Shown one piece after another: positions 10,527 to 19,955 of a stretch of 64,000 bases of DNA. This stretch comes from an uncultured Clostridia bacterium (GTDB lineage: Bacteria; Bacillota; Clostridia; TANB77; CAG-508). Within the stretch, counting starts at the first letter, position 1. Each line of letters opens with the position of its first letter. The translations under genes and the position numbers were made by a program. The notes below the pieces were generated by a model. That model searched no databases and had not been told where the DNA came from. It saw nothing but the letters and a program-made list of their open reading frames with translations. The stretch is from positions 45,139 to 109,138 of the forward strand of contig CAKPOI010000001.1 of assembly GCA_934169775.1 (NCBI GenBank), written 5' to 3'.

Positions 10527-10734
10527 TTGTTTTTGTATGATATTTTTATCATACTCTCCTTTCCTTTATTTTTATGTTTTCATTTTACTATATTATTTTT
10601 GAAATTGCAAGGTAATATTTATGTTTTGATAATATAATATTGATATTTTTCAAATTATTGTTTTGACTTTTAACTATTGACATTTTTTGATTCTGACTCC
10701 AAAAATATCAGCTTCAAAAACACCTAAAAAATTG

Positions 10735-10763
10735 TTGACTATTTAGCATTTTTGAGGTATTAT
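10735..10763 (+). promoter_or_regulatory. clpE promoter
   Basis: TTGACT and TATTAT separated by exactly 17 bp, 42 bp upstream of the clpE start. Just upstream are heptad-like pieces (tttgact, attgacat) that loosely recall CtsR operators on the other strand; that part is weak. Confidence 0.7.
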
Positions 10764-10805
10764 ATATGTACTTAAATTTATTAAAGAAATGAGGAAAACA
10801 AAACT

Positions 10806-13187
10806 ATGTTATGTTCAAAATGTAATAAAAATCCTGCCATCTTATTTTTTGAAAAAAATGATGGAAAAGGTAAAAATAAAAAATTAGAAGGATTATGTTA
10901 TAATTGTGCTAAAAAACAAGGTATTGATCCTTTAGAAACTTTATATAGACAAAATGATGTTTTGGCTCATGACCCTGTAAGTATGGAAGAAATGAGAAAA
11001 CAATTTGAAAATATCTTTAAAGATTTTGCTGAAAATATTTCTTTGGATGATATTAATAAAATTGATGGTGCTTTTACTTTTGGTACAGATGATTTAGATG
11101 ATGGCGACTTGGATGATGAGGATAAACCTCATATTGCAGGTGCTGCAATTCCTTTGGGTAGTATTTTTTCTAGTCTTCTTAATGGAGATGATGAAAATTC
11201 TGGTTCTCAAGAAGAATTTGCTTCTCAAAGTAATTCTAGAAAAAAAATAAAAGTTGAAAAAAAGAAAAAACAAAATAAAAAGAAAAAATATCTTGATACT
11301 TATGGTACTAACTTGACAAATAAAGCTAAAAATGGCGAACTTGATATTGTTATAGGTAGAGATAAAGAAATCCAAAGAATTGTTCAAATTCTAAATAGAC
11401 GTTCTAAAAACAATCCTTGTTTAATTGGTGAACCTGGTGTTGGTAAAACAGCTATTGCTCAAGGTTTGGCTATTAAAATTGCTAATCAAAATGTACCTGC
11501 TAAATTATTAAATAAAGAAGTTTATTTGTTAGATATGACTTCTGTTATTGCTGGTACACAGTTTAGAGGTCAATTTGAATCTCGTATGAAAGGTATTATT
11601 GATGAATGTAAACAATATGGAAACATTATTTTAGTAATAGATGAAATTCATAATATAATTGGTGCAGGAGATGGTGAACATTCTATGAATGCTGCAAATA
11701 TTTTAAAGCCAGCTCTTTCTAATGGAGAGATTCAATTAATTGGGACTACTACTTTAAAAGAATATCGTAAATATATTGAAAAAGATTCTGCTTTGGAGCG
11801 TCGTTTCCAACAAGTTTTAATTGAGGAACCTAATACTGATGATTCTATTAAGATTTTGGAAGGTATTAAAAAATATTATGAGGAATATCATAAAGTTAAG
11901 ATTTCTAATGATGTTATTAAACAGGCTGTTATTATGTCTGAAAAATATATCCATGATAGATTTTTGCCAGATAAGGCTATTGATATTTTAGATGAAGCAT
12001 GTTCTCGTATTAATTTGGAAAATAAAGATTTATATAAATTGGAGATGCTTAAAAAGGAATTAGCTGATGTTCAAGCCGAAAAAGAGGAAGTTGTTGCTGC
12101 TGATTCTACAGAAGATTATCAAAAAGCTGCCGATTTAAAAACTCGTGAATGTCAATTAATTGAGAAAATTGATAGTTTGAATAAAAAAATGAAATTGAAA
12201 AATTTGACTGTTCAAGATATTGCTACAGTTATTGAAAGTTGGACAAAAATTCCTGTAAAAAAAATAACTGAGGAAGAAACTCAAAAATTGTTAAATTTGG
12301 AAACAAATTTGCATAAAAGAGTTATTGGTCAAGATCAAGCAGTTAGTGTTGTTTCTAGAGCTATTCGTAGAAATCGTGCTGGATTGCAAAGTACTAAAAG
12401 ACCACCTTCTTTTATATTTGTTGGACCTACTGGTGTTGGTAAAACAGAATTGGCTAAAAGTCTTGCTTTTGAGATGTTTGGAAAAGAAGATTCTATGATT
12501 AGAATTGATATGTCTGAATATATGGAAAGTCATTCTACAGCTAAATTGATTGGTGCTCCTCCAGGATATGTTGGTTATGATGATGCTGGTCAATTAACTG
12601 AAAAAGTTAAGAGAAAACCTTATTCTATTATTCTTTTAGATGAAATTGAAAAAGCTCATCCAGATGTTTTTAATATTTTGTTACAAGTTTTAGATGATGG
12701 TAAATTAACAGATAGTCAAGGTAATACTGTAAGTTTTGCAAATACTGTTATTATAATGACTTCAAATGCTGGTTCTAATTTAAATACAAATTCTATTGGC
12801 TTTGGAAAACAAACTGTTGATAAAGGAAAAATTGAAGATACTTTAAAAACTACTTTCCGCCCTGAATTTTTAAATAGAATTGATGAGATTGTTGTTTTTG
12901 ACTCTTTAACAGAAAAAGAATTGATTCAAATTGTTGACTTGATGTTAAAAGATACTCAAAAAGCTTTAAAAGAAAAAGATATGGATTTAGTGGTATCTGA
13001 TAAAGCTAAACATTTTATTTTAGAAAAAGGTACAAATATCAAGTTTGGTGCAAGACCTTTAAGAAGGGCTATTCAACGTTATGTAGAAGATGAAATTTCT
13101 GAAAAGATTTTAAGAGGAGATTTTTCAAATGGTCAAACAATTAGTGTCGATTTTGTAGATGATAATTTGACTTTTGAAGCAAAATAA
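10806..13187 (+). CDS. clpE: ATP-dependent Clp protease ATP-binding subunit ClpE
   Basis: A 793-residue HSP100 unfoldase partner of ClpP. An N-terminal four-Cys zinc finger (MLCSKCNKNPAI ... GLCYNCAKK) identifies ClpE rather than ClpC. AAA domain 1 has GEPGVGKTAIAQGLA and Walker B ILVIDEIHNIIGAG. A short UVR-like coiled segment lies around residues 415-450. AAA domain 2 has GPTGVGKTELAKSLAFEMFG, IILLDEIEKAHPDVF and the ClpB/C D2-small domain. The clpE gene is usually stress-induced under CtsR; only weak operator-like heptads are seen here. A long-loop hairpin at 13201-13261 follows the stop. Confidence 0.93.
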   Translation: MLCSKCNKNPAILFFEKNDGKGKNKKLEGLCYNCAKKQGIDPLETLYRQNDVLAHDPVSMEEMRKQFENIFKDFAENISLDDINKIDGAFTFGTDDLDDGDLDDEDKPHIAGAAIPLGSIFSSLLNGDDENSGSQEEFASQSNSRKKIKVEKKKKQNKKKKYLDTYGTNLTNKAKNGELDIVIGRDKEIQRIVQILNRRSKNNPCLIGEPGVGKTAIAQGLAIKIANQNVPAKLLNKEVYLLDMTSVIAGTQFRGQFESRMKGIIDECKQYGNIILVIDEIHNIIGAGDGEHSMNAANILKPALSNGEIQLIGTTTLKEYRKYIEKDSALERRFQQVLIEEPNTDDSIKILEGIKKYYEEYHKVKISNDVIKQAVIMSEKYIHDRFLPDKAIDILDEACSRINLENKDLYKLEMLKKELADVQAEKEEVVAADSTEDYQKAADLKTRECQLIEKIDSLNKKMKLKNLTVQDIATVIESWTKIPVKKITEEETQKLLNLETNLHKRVIGQDQAVSVVSRAIRRNRAGLQSTKRPPSFIFVGPTGVGKTELAKSLAFEMFGKEDSMIRIDMSEYMESHSTAKLIGAPPGYVGYDDAGQLTEKVKRKPYSIILLDEIEKAHPDVFNILLQVLDDGKLTDSQGNTVSFANTVIIMTSNAGSNLNTNSIGFGKQTVDKGKIEDTLKTTFRPEFLNRIDEIVVFDSLTEKELIQIVDLMLKDTQKALKEKDMDLVVSDKAKHFILEKGTNIKFGARPLRRAIQRYVEDEISEKILRGDFSNGQTISVDFVDDNLTFEAK

Positions 13188-13200
13188 GTTATAAATACTG

Positions 13201-13261
13201 CAGATTGAAAATTTATACATTTTTAATTATATTAAAACTGTTTTCTTTTCAATCTGTTTTA
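13201..13261 (+). terminator. Possible clpE terminator
   Basis: The arms cagattgaaaa and ttttcaatctg are complementary, separated by a long AT-rich loop and followed by tttta. Confidence 0.4.
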
Positions 13262-13293
13262 ATATAATTTATTGTGAAAGGATGTAATTAAAC

Positions 13294-13899
13294 ATGCAAA
13301 AAAATATACAAAAAAATATACCAAATATTCTAACTATTTTTAGATTTATTCTTATACCTATTATTTTATATTTTATTTTTACTAGACATTATTTATTAGG
13401 TTTTATATTTTTTACCATCTCTGGTATTACTGATATTTTAGATGGTGCAATTGCAAGAAAATTTAATCTTGTTACTAATTTTGGAAAATTGATGGATCCA
13501 TTGGCTGATAAGCTTACTCAGGTTTCTGTTTTGGCTACTCTTGTTTTTCAAAAGATTATTCCTTTTTGGATTCTTGTAGTTGTTCTTCTTAAGGAACTTT
13601 TGATGATTATTGGTGCTTCTTTCCTTTATGGTAAAGATGTTGTTGTTTATAGCAAATGGTTTGGTAAACTTGCTACTGTTCTTTTCTACCTTGCTATTGT
13701 TTGCTCTTTGATTAATAAAGAATTTGCTCTTACTGGTGTTTGGCAAAATTTAGATTTTATTCTTTATTGTATTGCCGTTATTGCTACTGTCTTTTCTTTT
13801 ATTATGTATGTTAAATACTTATATAAAGATGGCTTTATTGATAAAAGTGATTTGAAAAAAGAGAAGCAACCTGTTATTATCAATAAAAAGAATAAGTAG
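13294..13899 (+). CDS. pgsA: CDP-diacylglycerol-glycerol-3-phosphate 3-phosphatidyltransferase
   Basis: A 201-residue integral membrane enzyme making phosphatidylglycerol phosphate. It shows the CDP-alcohol phosphotransferase signature DGAIARKFN...GKLMDPLADK (DG-x2-AR-x8-G-x3-D-x3-D) around residues 50-71 and about five to six membrane segments. Length is typical of PgsA. It carries an unusually Lys-rich C-terminal tail. The gaaaggatg ribosome binding region precedes the ATG. Confidence 0.9.
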   Translation: MQKNIQKNIPNILTIFRFILIPIILYFIFTRHYLLGFIFFTISGITDILDGAIARKFNLVTNFGKLMDPLADKLTQVSVLATLVFQKIIPFWILVVVLLKELLMIIGASFLYGKDVVVYSKWFGKLATVLFYLAIVCSLINKEFALTGVWQNLDFILYCIAVIATVFSFIMYVKYLYKDGFIDKSDLKKEKQPVIINKKNK

Positions 13900-13901
13900 C
13901 T

Positions 13902-14203
13902 GATGTTTTTGGGGACGGACTCAAAAAACATCACTATTACATATCATTAAAAATAATAAATGTTATATGGTTTAATAATTTTCTCGGTTCAATACACAAA
14001 CTAAAAATTTCTAAAATAAAATAATGTAATCCTTCAGCTTAGTCCTCACTTCGTTCGACGTGAAGCTCTTCCATCATTTTATTTAAGAAATTCTAAGATT
14101 GTTCCAATCACATTCGAAAATTATTCTTCCATATAACATTTATTATTTTTTATATAATTTGAAAAGATATATGGTGTTTTTTGAGTCCGTCCCCAAAAAC
14201 ATC
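13902..14203. repeat. 302-bp nested inverted-repeat element, copy B, bounded by GGGGACGG palindromes
   Basis: The outer arms gatgtttttggggacggact... are inverted at both ends (29 of 31 bases). An inner inverted repeat aaaaataataaatgttatat/complement encloses the same core as the element at 5799-6003 in opposite orientation (tcctcacttcgttcgacgtg). The right arm supplies the stop region of the BofC-domain gene. Confidence 0.7.
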
Positions 14204-14814
14204 TATTCATAATCTTCTATTATTTGACTTAAATTTTCTTTACCATATACTTTTAGTCCATTTTTTATTTCAATTTTATCTGTATCTGTTAAATATTCTG
14301 TAGAAATGTCAGTCTTTTGATATTCCTTTTCTTGCCCATTTTCATCTAATAAATTTACAACTATCTTTCCATCTACATCTCTTAAAATATAATGTTCCCC
14401 ACATTCGCCATCAGCTTTTTTTTGCAATACTACATTATTGGACTCAAATTCTTTTACTGTCCATTCTGGATATAGTTCATTTATTTCTCTTTCGTTTTTA
14501 TTAACTAAATCATTTGTCACATTTTTATACTGTTTGGTAACATGTCCACATTTTTCATATTTAATTTCATATATTATACTGCAATTAGGCGATATTCTTA
14601 CATTTTCTTGACTATTTGCTTGTATGTCTTTTTGATTTGATGTTTCTATTTCTTTCCATTCTTCTGTACAATCATCTTCTATTGTTTCAGCTAAATCTGT
14701 TGTTTTTATTGGCTCTGTTTCATTATTTTTTTGCATTTCATATATTTTGTTTCCAGCATATATGGCAAATATTATAATTCCTAGGCTTAGTAATATTATA
14801 ATAATTTTTTTCAT
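14203..14814 (-). CDS. BofC C-terminal domain protein, membrane anchored
   Basis: A 203-residue protein with an N-terminal membrane anchor (KKIIIILLSLGIIIFAIYAG), an acidic linker and a C-terminal region matching the BofC C-terminal domain (HYILRDVDGKIVVNLLD ... LTDTDKIEIKNGL ... LSQIIEDYE). In Bacillus, BofC is a forespore intermembrane regulator of the SpoIVB protease; this clostridial relative is anchored and lacks the Bacillus BofC N-terminal domain. Role inferred only from domain and the sporulation gene content. Confidence 0.65.
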   Translation of the reverse strand: MKKIIIILLSLGIIIFAIYAGNKIYEMQKNNETEPIKTTDLAETIEDDCTEEWKEIETSNQKDIQANSQENVRISPNCSIIYEIKYEKCGHVTKQYKNVTNDLVNKNEREINELYPEWTVKEFESNNVVLQKKADGECGEHYILRDVDGKIVVNLLDENGQEKEYQKTDISTEYLTDTDKIEIKNGLKVYGKENLSQIIEDYE

Positions 14815-14839
14815 TTTGACTCCATCCTTTCTTATTTTA

Positions 14840-17284
14840 TTATGAACTTATATTAATACTTTTATTCAGTTTTATTGTTATTTCTCCAAATTCATCTGTT
14901 CTATATATTTGTATATTCATTTCTTTTAATTTTTTTATTGTAATTTCTGATGGATGTCCAAATTTATTATTTTTGCCTACTCCTATTAATGCATATTTAG
15001 GATTTACAGCTTTTAAAAATTCTGATGTTGTTGATGTTTTAGATCCATGATGTGCTATTTTTAGTATTGTTGATTGTAATTCTTTTGAATATTTTTCTAA
15101 AATTTTTTTCTCTGCTTTTTCTTCTATATCTCCTGTGAATAATACTGAAAACCCTTTATATTTTAACTTAAAAACTAATGAATTGTTGTTTATAGAATTT
15201 TCTGTAATTATGTTTTTAGAATCTGGCCATAAAATATCAAAAATTAGATTTTTTTCTATGTTTATTTTTTCTCCTGCTTCTACAATCTTTACATTTATTT
15301 TCTTTGTATTTGCTATCTTTAGAAATTTTTTATAATTATCACTTGTTTCATATTGTTTGCCTATTATAATTGTTTTTATTTTTATTTTTTGCATTAGATA
15401 TATAATTCCGTCACAGTGGTCAAGGTCCATGTGTGTTATTATTGCTAAATCTATTTTGTTGTATCTTCTATCTAAAATATATGGTAATAGTGTGTTTTTT
15501 CCGATGTTTGTATAGCTATTTCCCCCTCCATCTATTAAAATTGTTTTTCCTTTTGGTGTTATTATAAATGTACTATCCCCTTGATTTACATCTATAAAAT
15601 GAATTGTTAGATTTTTGGGGATTATTTGTATTATTAGTAATACTGATATTATTATGATGCTTATAGTTTTAATTCTTGTTTTTTCTTTTTTTGAAATTCT
15701 ATATTTTATATAAAATTTTATCATTGCTATTGTGTTTTTAAATCTTTTTATTGTTGATGTTATATTTTTCGTTTTGTATATATAATAGGTGAAAAAGAAA
15801 GTATTTATTGCCAAAAAATATATTACAATTTCAATAATTGTTGGTGTTGGTATGTATATAATTGAATATGGTAATTTTGATATTTTAGATATTAAAAGTA
15901 ATATTTTTATTGCTATTTGCAATATTGGAGAAAATATTTTTGAGATTTTTATATTTATTATCAGGCAAATTAAAAATATGAAACTACATATCATTATAGG
16001 TCCTATTAGAAATCCGAGAATTAAGTTGCTTAAAACGAAATATATATTTAGTGTATTAAATTGTATTATGCTTATTGGTAAAACTATTAATTGTGCTGAT
16101 ATTGTTACAGACAATATTTCTATTATTTTTTTTGATTTTATTATTTTTTCTAAGAAATTTTTTGAAATAAATTTTTGAAATAAAACTATTCCTATTGTTC
16201 CTCCAAATGAGAATTGAAAGCTTAAATCTAATATTGTGTACTGATTTTGAATTAATAGTATTAATGCTGATATTGATATATTTGTTAATATATCATTGTT
16301 TTTATAAAATATTTTTGAGCTTATTAATATTATTCCCATAATTCCAGCTCTTATTATTGATGGTGAAAATCCTGTTAAAAACATATATAATATTATTAAG
16401 ATTATTGACATATAATATGCTTGTTTTTTTCCTGCTATTTTTCCAAATATTTGACTAGAAAATAAAATTAAGTATGACATATGCATTCCAGAAACAGCTA
16501 AAATGTGTGACATATTTGCATTTCTGAAGTCTTCTGTTATATTTTCTGATATTTCTGATGTATCTCCTAATGTTAAACCTATAAATATGCTAGAGATTTC
16601 TTTTGGTAATATATTATCTGATTTTTGTTTTAATTTTTTGTATAATTCTATGCTTTTAGCCTCTATATATTCTGATGGATTTTTTATTTCATTTCTGATT
16701 TTCTTTATATTTGTTGCTTTTAAGTTTCCTACTACTTTTTTGGTTTTTAAATATAATTTATAGTCAAACCCTTTATAATTTCTGCTTGAGTCTGGTTCTT
16801 CAAATTTTCCTATAACTTGTATTATGTCTCCATATTTTATATTTGTTTTATCATTGTTTTTTTGATGTACATATATACTTTTATTTGCTATTTTTGTTTC
16901 TTTTCCTTTTTGTATTATAGATTTTATTTTTACTTTATATATTTTTTCATAGTCTTTTATTTTTGTTTCTCTTTCTACTTTTCCTTTTATTATTATATTT
17001 TCTGTTTTGCTTAGTTCTTTTTGTATTTTTTGATATTCATTTTCTTGGTATTGTATCAAACTGCATGATATTATTGCTGTTAGTGTTAAAACTATTGCTG
17101 CTTTTCTATTTATATATAATTTAATGTATCTTTTGTATCTTTGTATTCTCCATATTTTTTTATTTTGTTTTTTTGATAATATTATAGCAATTACAAAAAA
17201 GAGAACTATACTTTTTTGTAAGTATAGTCCCCCTAATATACCTATTATATATCCTATTGCTATAATTAAAATTGGTCTTTTCAA
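14840..17284 (-). CDS. comEC: ComEC/Rec2-family DNA internalisation protein
   Basis: An 814-residue protein with N-terminal membrane helices, the DUF4131-like OB segment (IIKGKVERETKI, YGDIIQVIGKFEEP), the competence domain (LAVSGMHMSYLILFSS ... GFSPSIIRAGIMGI) and a C-terminal metallo-beta-lactamase domain with THMDLDHCDGI, FTGDIEE and KIAHHGSKTSTTSEF. It forms the DNA translocation channel in competent Firmicutes. Full length and unbroken; the comEA partner is not nearby. Confidence 0.93.
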   Translation of the reverse strand: MKRPILIIAIGYIIGILGGLYLQKSIVLFFVIAIILSKKQNKKIWRIQRYKRYIKLYINRKAAIVLTLTAIISCSLIQYQENEYQKIQKELSKTENIIIKGKVERETKIKDYEKIYKVKIKSIIQKGKETKIANKSIYVHQKNNDKTNIKYGDIIQVIGKFEEPDSSRNYKGFDYKLYLKTKKVVGNLKATNIKKIRNEIKNPSEYIEAKSIELYKKLKQKSDNILPKEISSIFIGLTLGDTSEISENITEDFRNANMSHILAVSGMHMSYLILFSSQIFGKIAGKKQAYYMSIILIILYMFLTGFSPSIIRAGIMGIILISSKIFYKNNDILTNISISALILLIQNQYTILDLSFQFSFGGTIGIVLFQKFISKNFLEKIIKSKKIIEILSVTISAQLIVLPISIIQFNTLNIYFVLSNLILGFLIGPIMICSFIFLICLIINIKISKIFSPILQIAIKILLLISKISKLPYSIIYIPTPTIIEIVIYFLAINTFFFTYYIYKTKNITSTIKRFKNTIAMIKFYIKYRISKKEKTRIKTISIIIISVLLIIQIIPKNLTIHFIDVNQGDSTFIITPKGKTILIDGGGNSYTNIGKNTLLPYILDRRYNKIDLAIITHMDLDHCDGIIYLMQKIKIKTIIIGKQYETSDNYKKFLKIANTKKINVKIVEAGEKINIEKNLIFDILWPDSKNIITENSINNNSLVFKLKYKGFSVLFTGDIEEKAEKKILEKYSKELQSTILKIAHHGSKTSTTSEFLKAVNPKYALIGVGKNNKFGHPSEITIKKLKEMNIQIYRTDEFGEITIKLNKSINISS

Positions 17285-17327
17285 TAAAAGTTGCCTCCTT
17301 TAATTATATAATTTTTTCTTGATAATT

Positions 17328-18734
17328 TTATTTTATAATTCTTCTTCCTCCAGAAAATCTGCTTGCTGCTTGGCTTAATGGTACAATACTTACTGTTTTT
17401 CCTGGTCTTGGTGAATGTATTACATTTCCTCCACCTACATATATTGCAACATGCCCTGAATATATTACTAAATCTCCTGCTTGTAGATTTGCTTTCGTTA
17501 CAGCTGTTCCTACTCCTGATTGACCTCCAGATGTACGTGGTAATGATATTCCAAAGTGTTTGTATACATATGATGTAAATCCTGAACAGTCAAATCCTGT
17601 TTTTGGAGATGTTCCCCCATATGTGTATTTTGTTCCTATAAATTGTTTTGCATATGCTACTACATTTGCTCCTGTTGTAGTACTTGTTGTAGTCGATTGT
17701 TGTGTTGTGCTTGTTGTTTCTTGTTTTTGTGTGCTTTGTGTTTGCGTGCTTTGTGAATTTTCTGTTGTTGTTTTTGCAGCTGCTGCTATTCTTGATTCAC
17801 TTGCTCCTCTGGATGTTTCTTGTTTTGTTGTTGATAGTAATGTTGATAATATATATCCTTCTTTTCCATTTGATTTTACTTTACTCCATCCATTTTCTTC
17901 TGATACAACTTCAACTTTTGTGTTTATTGCTAATTGTACTACTATTGATGATGTTCTATTTGCACTACTTCTTAAATTTACTGTTTCTGTATTTATATAC
18001 ATTGTTTTTGAAGTTTGTTTTGCTGTTTCTTGTTGTGTAGTTTGTTTATTATTTGTATTATTATTTTCTTGGTTTTCTGTTTTTTGATTTTCTTCTTTTT
18101 GAGTACTTTCAGTCTTTTGTTCTACTTTTTCTAGTTTTTCTAATTTTTCAAATATTACCCATCCTTGTTTTTCTTGTACATTTACATATGCCCAATTATT
18201 CATTTTGTCTTGGATTTCTACTTCTGTGTCTTTTTTTATTTCTTCTATTTCTAATGCATTTATTAATGGTATTACTTTTAATTTTATATCTTCTTTTGCT
18301 TTATATTTTTCTATTGTTTCGACTGTTGTAGTTTCTATATTTGCTGCTGTTTCTACACTTTCTTCTGTTTTGCTATCTTCTACAACTGTATTTGCTTTTT
18401 CTGTGTTATTGTTTGTTGTTTCTTCTTTTTCTGTTTTTGTTGTTTCATTGTTTAATTGTACTAAATCATTTCTTAAATATCCTGTTATATTTTTGTACTT
18501 AACTTTATACCATTCTCCTTTTGTTTCTAAAACTTCTACGCTTTCTCCTTTGTTTACTAAGTCTAATATTTTAGAGTCTGAGTCTGCTGTTTCCCTAAGG
18601 TTTGCTGTGTCTACCGTTACTTTTGCAGTGTTTGCTGCTAGACTGGTATTAATAAAAAATAAGCTAATTGTTGTTACTATTATTGCTGCTATCCCTAGTG
18701 TTAGCACATTTTTTATATTAAGTTTTATTTTCAT
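17328..18734 (-). CDS. Secreted SH3b-NlpC/P60 peptidoglycan endopeptidase
   Basis: A 468-residue exported hydrolase: signal peptide ending near SLAANTA, a first bacterial SH3 domain (VTVDTANLRETADSDSKILDL), a second weaker SH3-like repeat (about 145-205), a third (about 245-305), Gln/Thr-rich linkers, and a C-terminal NlpC/P60 domain. Catalytic residues are visible: Cys in TGFDCSGFTSYVY, His in GHVAIYVG, and a third polar residue in NVIHSP. It would cleave peptide stems of the wall, anchored non-covalently by SH3b domains. Confidence 0.9.
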   Translation of the reverse strand: MKIKLNIKNVLTLGIAAIIVTTISLFFINTSLAANTAKVTVDTANLRETADSDSKILDLVNKGESVEVLETKGEWYKVKYKNITGYLRNDLVQLNNETTKTEKEETTNNNTEKANTVVEDSKTEESVETAANIETTTVETIEKYKAKEDIKLKVIPLINALEIEEIKKDTEVEIQDKMNNWAYVNVQEKQGWVIFEKLEKLEKVEQKTESTQKEENQKTENQENNNTNNKQTTQQETAKQTSKTMYINTETVNLRSSANRTSSIVVQLAINTKVEVVSEENGWSKVKSNGKEGYILSTLLSTTKQETSRGASESRIAAAAKTTTENSQSTQTQSTQKQETTSTTQQSTTTSTTTGANVVAYAKQFIGTKYTYGGTSPKTGFDCSGFTSYVYKHFGISLPRTSGGQSGVGTAVTKANLQAGDLVIYSGHVAIYVGGGNVIHSPRPGKTVSIVPLSQAASRFSGGRRIIK

Positions 18735-18944
18735 TTTCTTTCTCCTTATTTTATTATATTCATTTTTTGAAAGTACTTTTCTTAATATATCATATTTTTC
18801 TTATTTTGTCAAATTTTTACTGAAGTCAAATGTAGAATCGTTTAATGTGAATTGAAAAAATGTAGTAAATTTTCATTCATTTTACTACATTTTTCGATCT
18901 TTATTTTTTGTTATTGATTAACATACTAATATTAATCTTAATAT

Positions 18945-19004
18945 GGTGCTTTTTGAGTCCGGCCCCAAAAGCATTAATCTTATAAGTCCGGTCCCTAAAG
19001 CATC
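18945..19004. repeat. GGGGAC-type REP-like palindromic fragments
   Basis: Two degenerate copies of the tttgagtccggccccaaaag motif, related to those at 13902, 14174, 31260, 36900 and 48360. The second copy overlaps the region just before the ppaC stop. Confidence 0.5.
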
Positions 19005-19006
19005 TC

Positions 19007-19942
19007 TTATATGTTTTTATCAATTTGTGGTAATAGTTGTTTTTTTCTTGAAACAACTCCTTCTAAAAACATCATATTCTCTTTTAATTCTTTTTCAAAT
19101 GCTTTTTCTACAATATTACTTTTTTCTCCTAGTGCAATTATTTGTGAATTACTATTTAATATGTCTGTTATTGCTAAAACAAATAATACCAAATCTTTTT
19201 TTTCTATTTCTGCTTTTATTGCTTTTTTTAATTCTTCTTTTCTTTTTAAAACATCTTCTATGCTTACTGTGTTTACTTGTGCTATTATGAATTTTTCTCC
19301 GTTTTTGTCTAGGCTTTTTGCATCTAAGTTAATTAGTTCTTCTGCTGAAAAATCATCTAAGTCTGTTCCTGCTTTTAACATTTCTAATCCATATTCTTCT
19401 ATATTTATATTTGCTTTTTTTCCTAATTCTTCTAATGCTTTTTTGTCATGTTTAGTTGTCGTAGGTGATTTTAATAATAATGTATCAGATATTATTGCAC
19501 TTGCCATTAGTATTGCTTCTGTTCTTTCTATTTTATGATTACGTTGTTTGAATTCTTCAAATAATATTGTTGATGTACAGCCATATGGCTTTGCTGTGTA
19601 ATATAATGGTTTTGATGTTTCGAAATTTGATATTCTATGGTGATCTGTTACATCTAATATTTCTGCTTTTTCTATTCCTTCTACACTTTGACCAAATTCA
19701 TTGTGGTCTACTAATAATACTTGTTGTCCTTCTTCTACTTTTTCTAGTAATTCTGGTGCTTTTATTCCTAAATAGTCTAATACATATTGTGTTTCTTTAT
19801 TTATGTTTCCTAATCTTCTTGCTTCTACACAATCCCATCCATCTTTATGACTTAATATTTCCTTTACAATACTTGAACAAATTGAATCTGTGTCTGGACT
19901 TTTGTGTCCAAAAACTAATACTTTATTTTCCATTCTAATCAT
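19007..19942 (-). CDS. ppaC: Manganese-dependent inorganic pyrophosphatase (family II)
   Basis: A 311-residue DHH-family enzyme hydrolysing pyrophosphate. It has the N-terminal metal motif FGHKSPDTDSICSS, VLLVDHNE, DVTDHHR, the cis-motif YGCTSTILFEEF and a C-terminal SRKKQLLPQ signature (substrate-binding RKKQ). Length is typical. Either ATG at 19942 or 19933 can be used; an AAGGAG precedes both. Confidence 0.95.
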   Translation of the reverse strand: MIRMENKVLVFGHKSPDTDSICSSIVKEILSHKDGWDCVEARRLGNINKETQYVLDYLGIKAPELLEKVEEGQQVLLVDHNEFGQSVEGIEKAEILDVTDHHRISNFETSKPLYYTAKPYGCTSTILFEEFKQRNHKIERTEAILMASAIISDTLLLKSPTTTKHDKKALEELGKKANINIEEYGLEMLKAGTDLDDFSAEELINLDAKSLDKNGEKFIIAQVNTVSIEDVLKRKEELKKAIKAEIEKKDLVLFVLAITDILNSNSQIIALGEKSNIVEKAFEKELKENMMFLEGVVSRKKQLLPQIDKNI

Positions 19943-19955
19943 TACTCCTTCTTTT

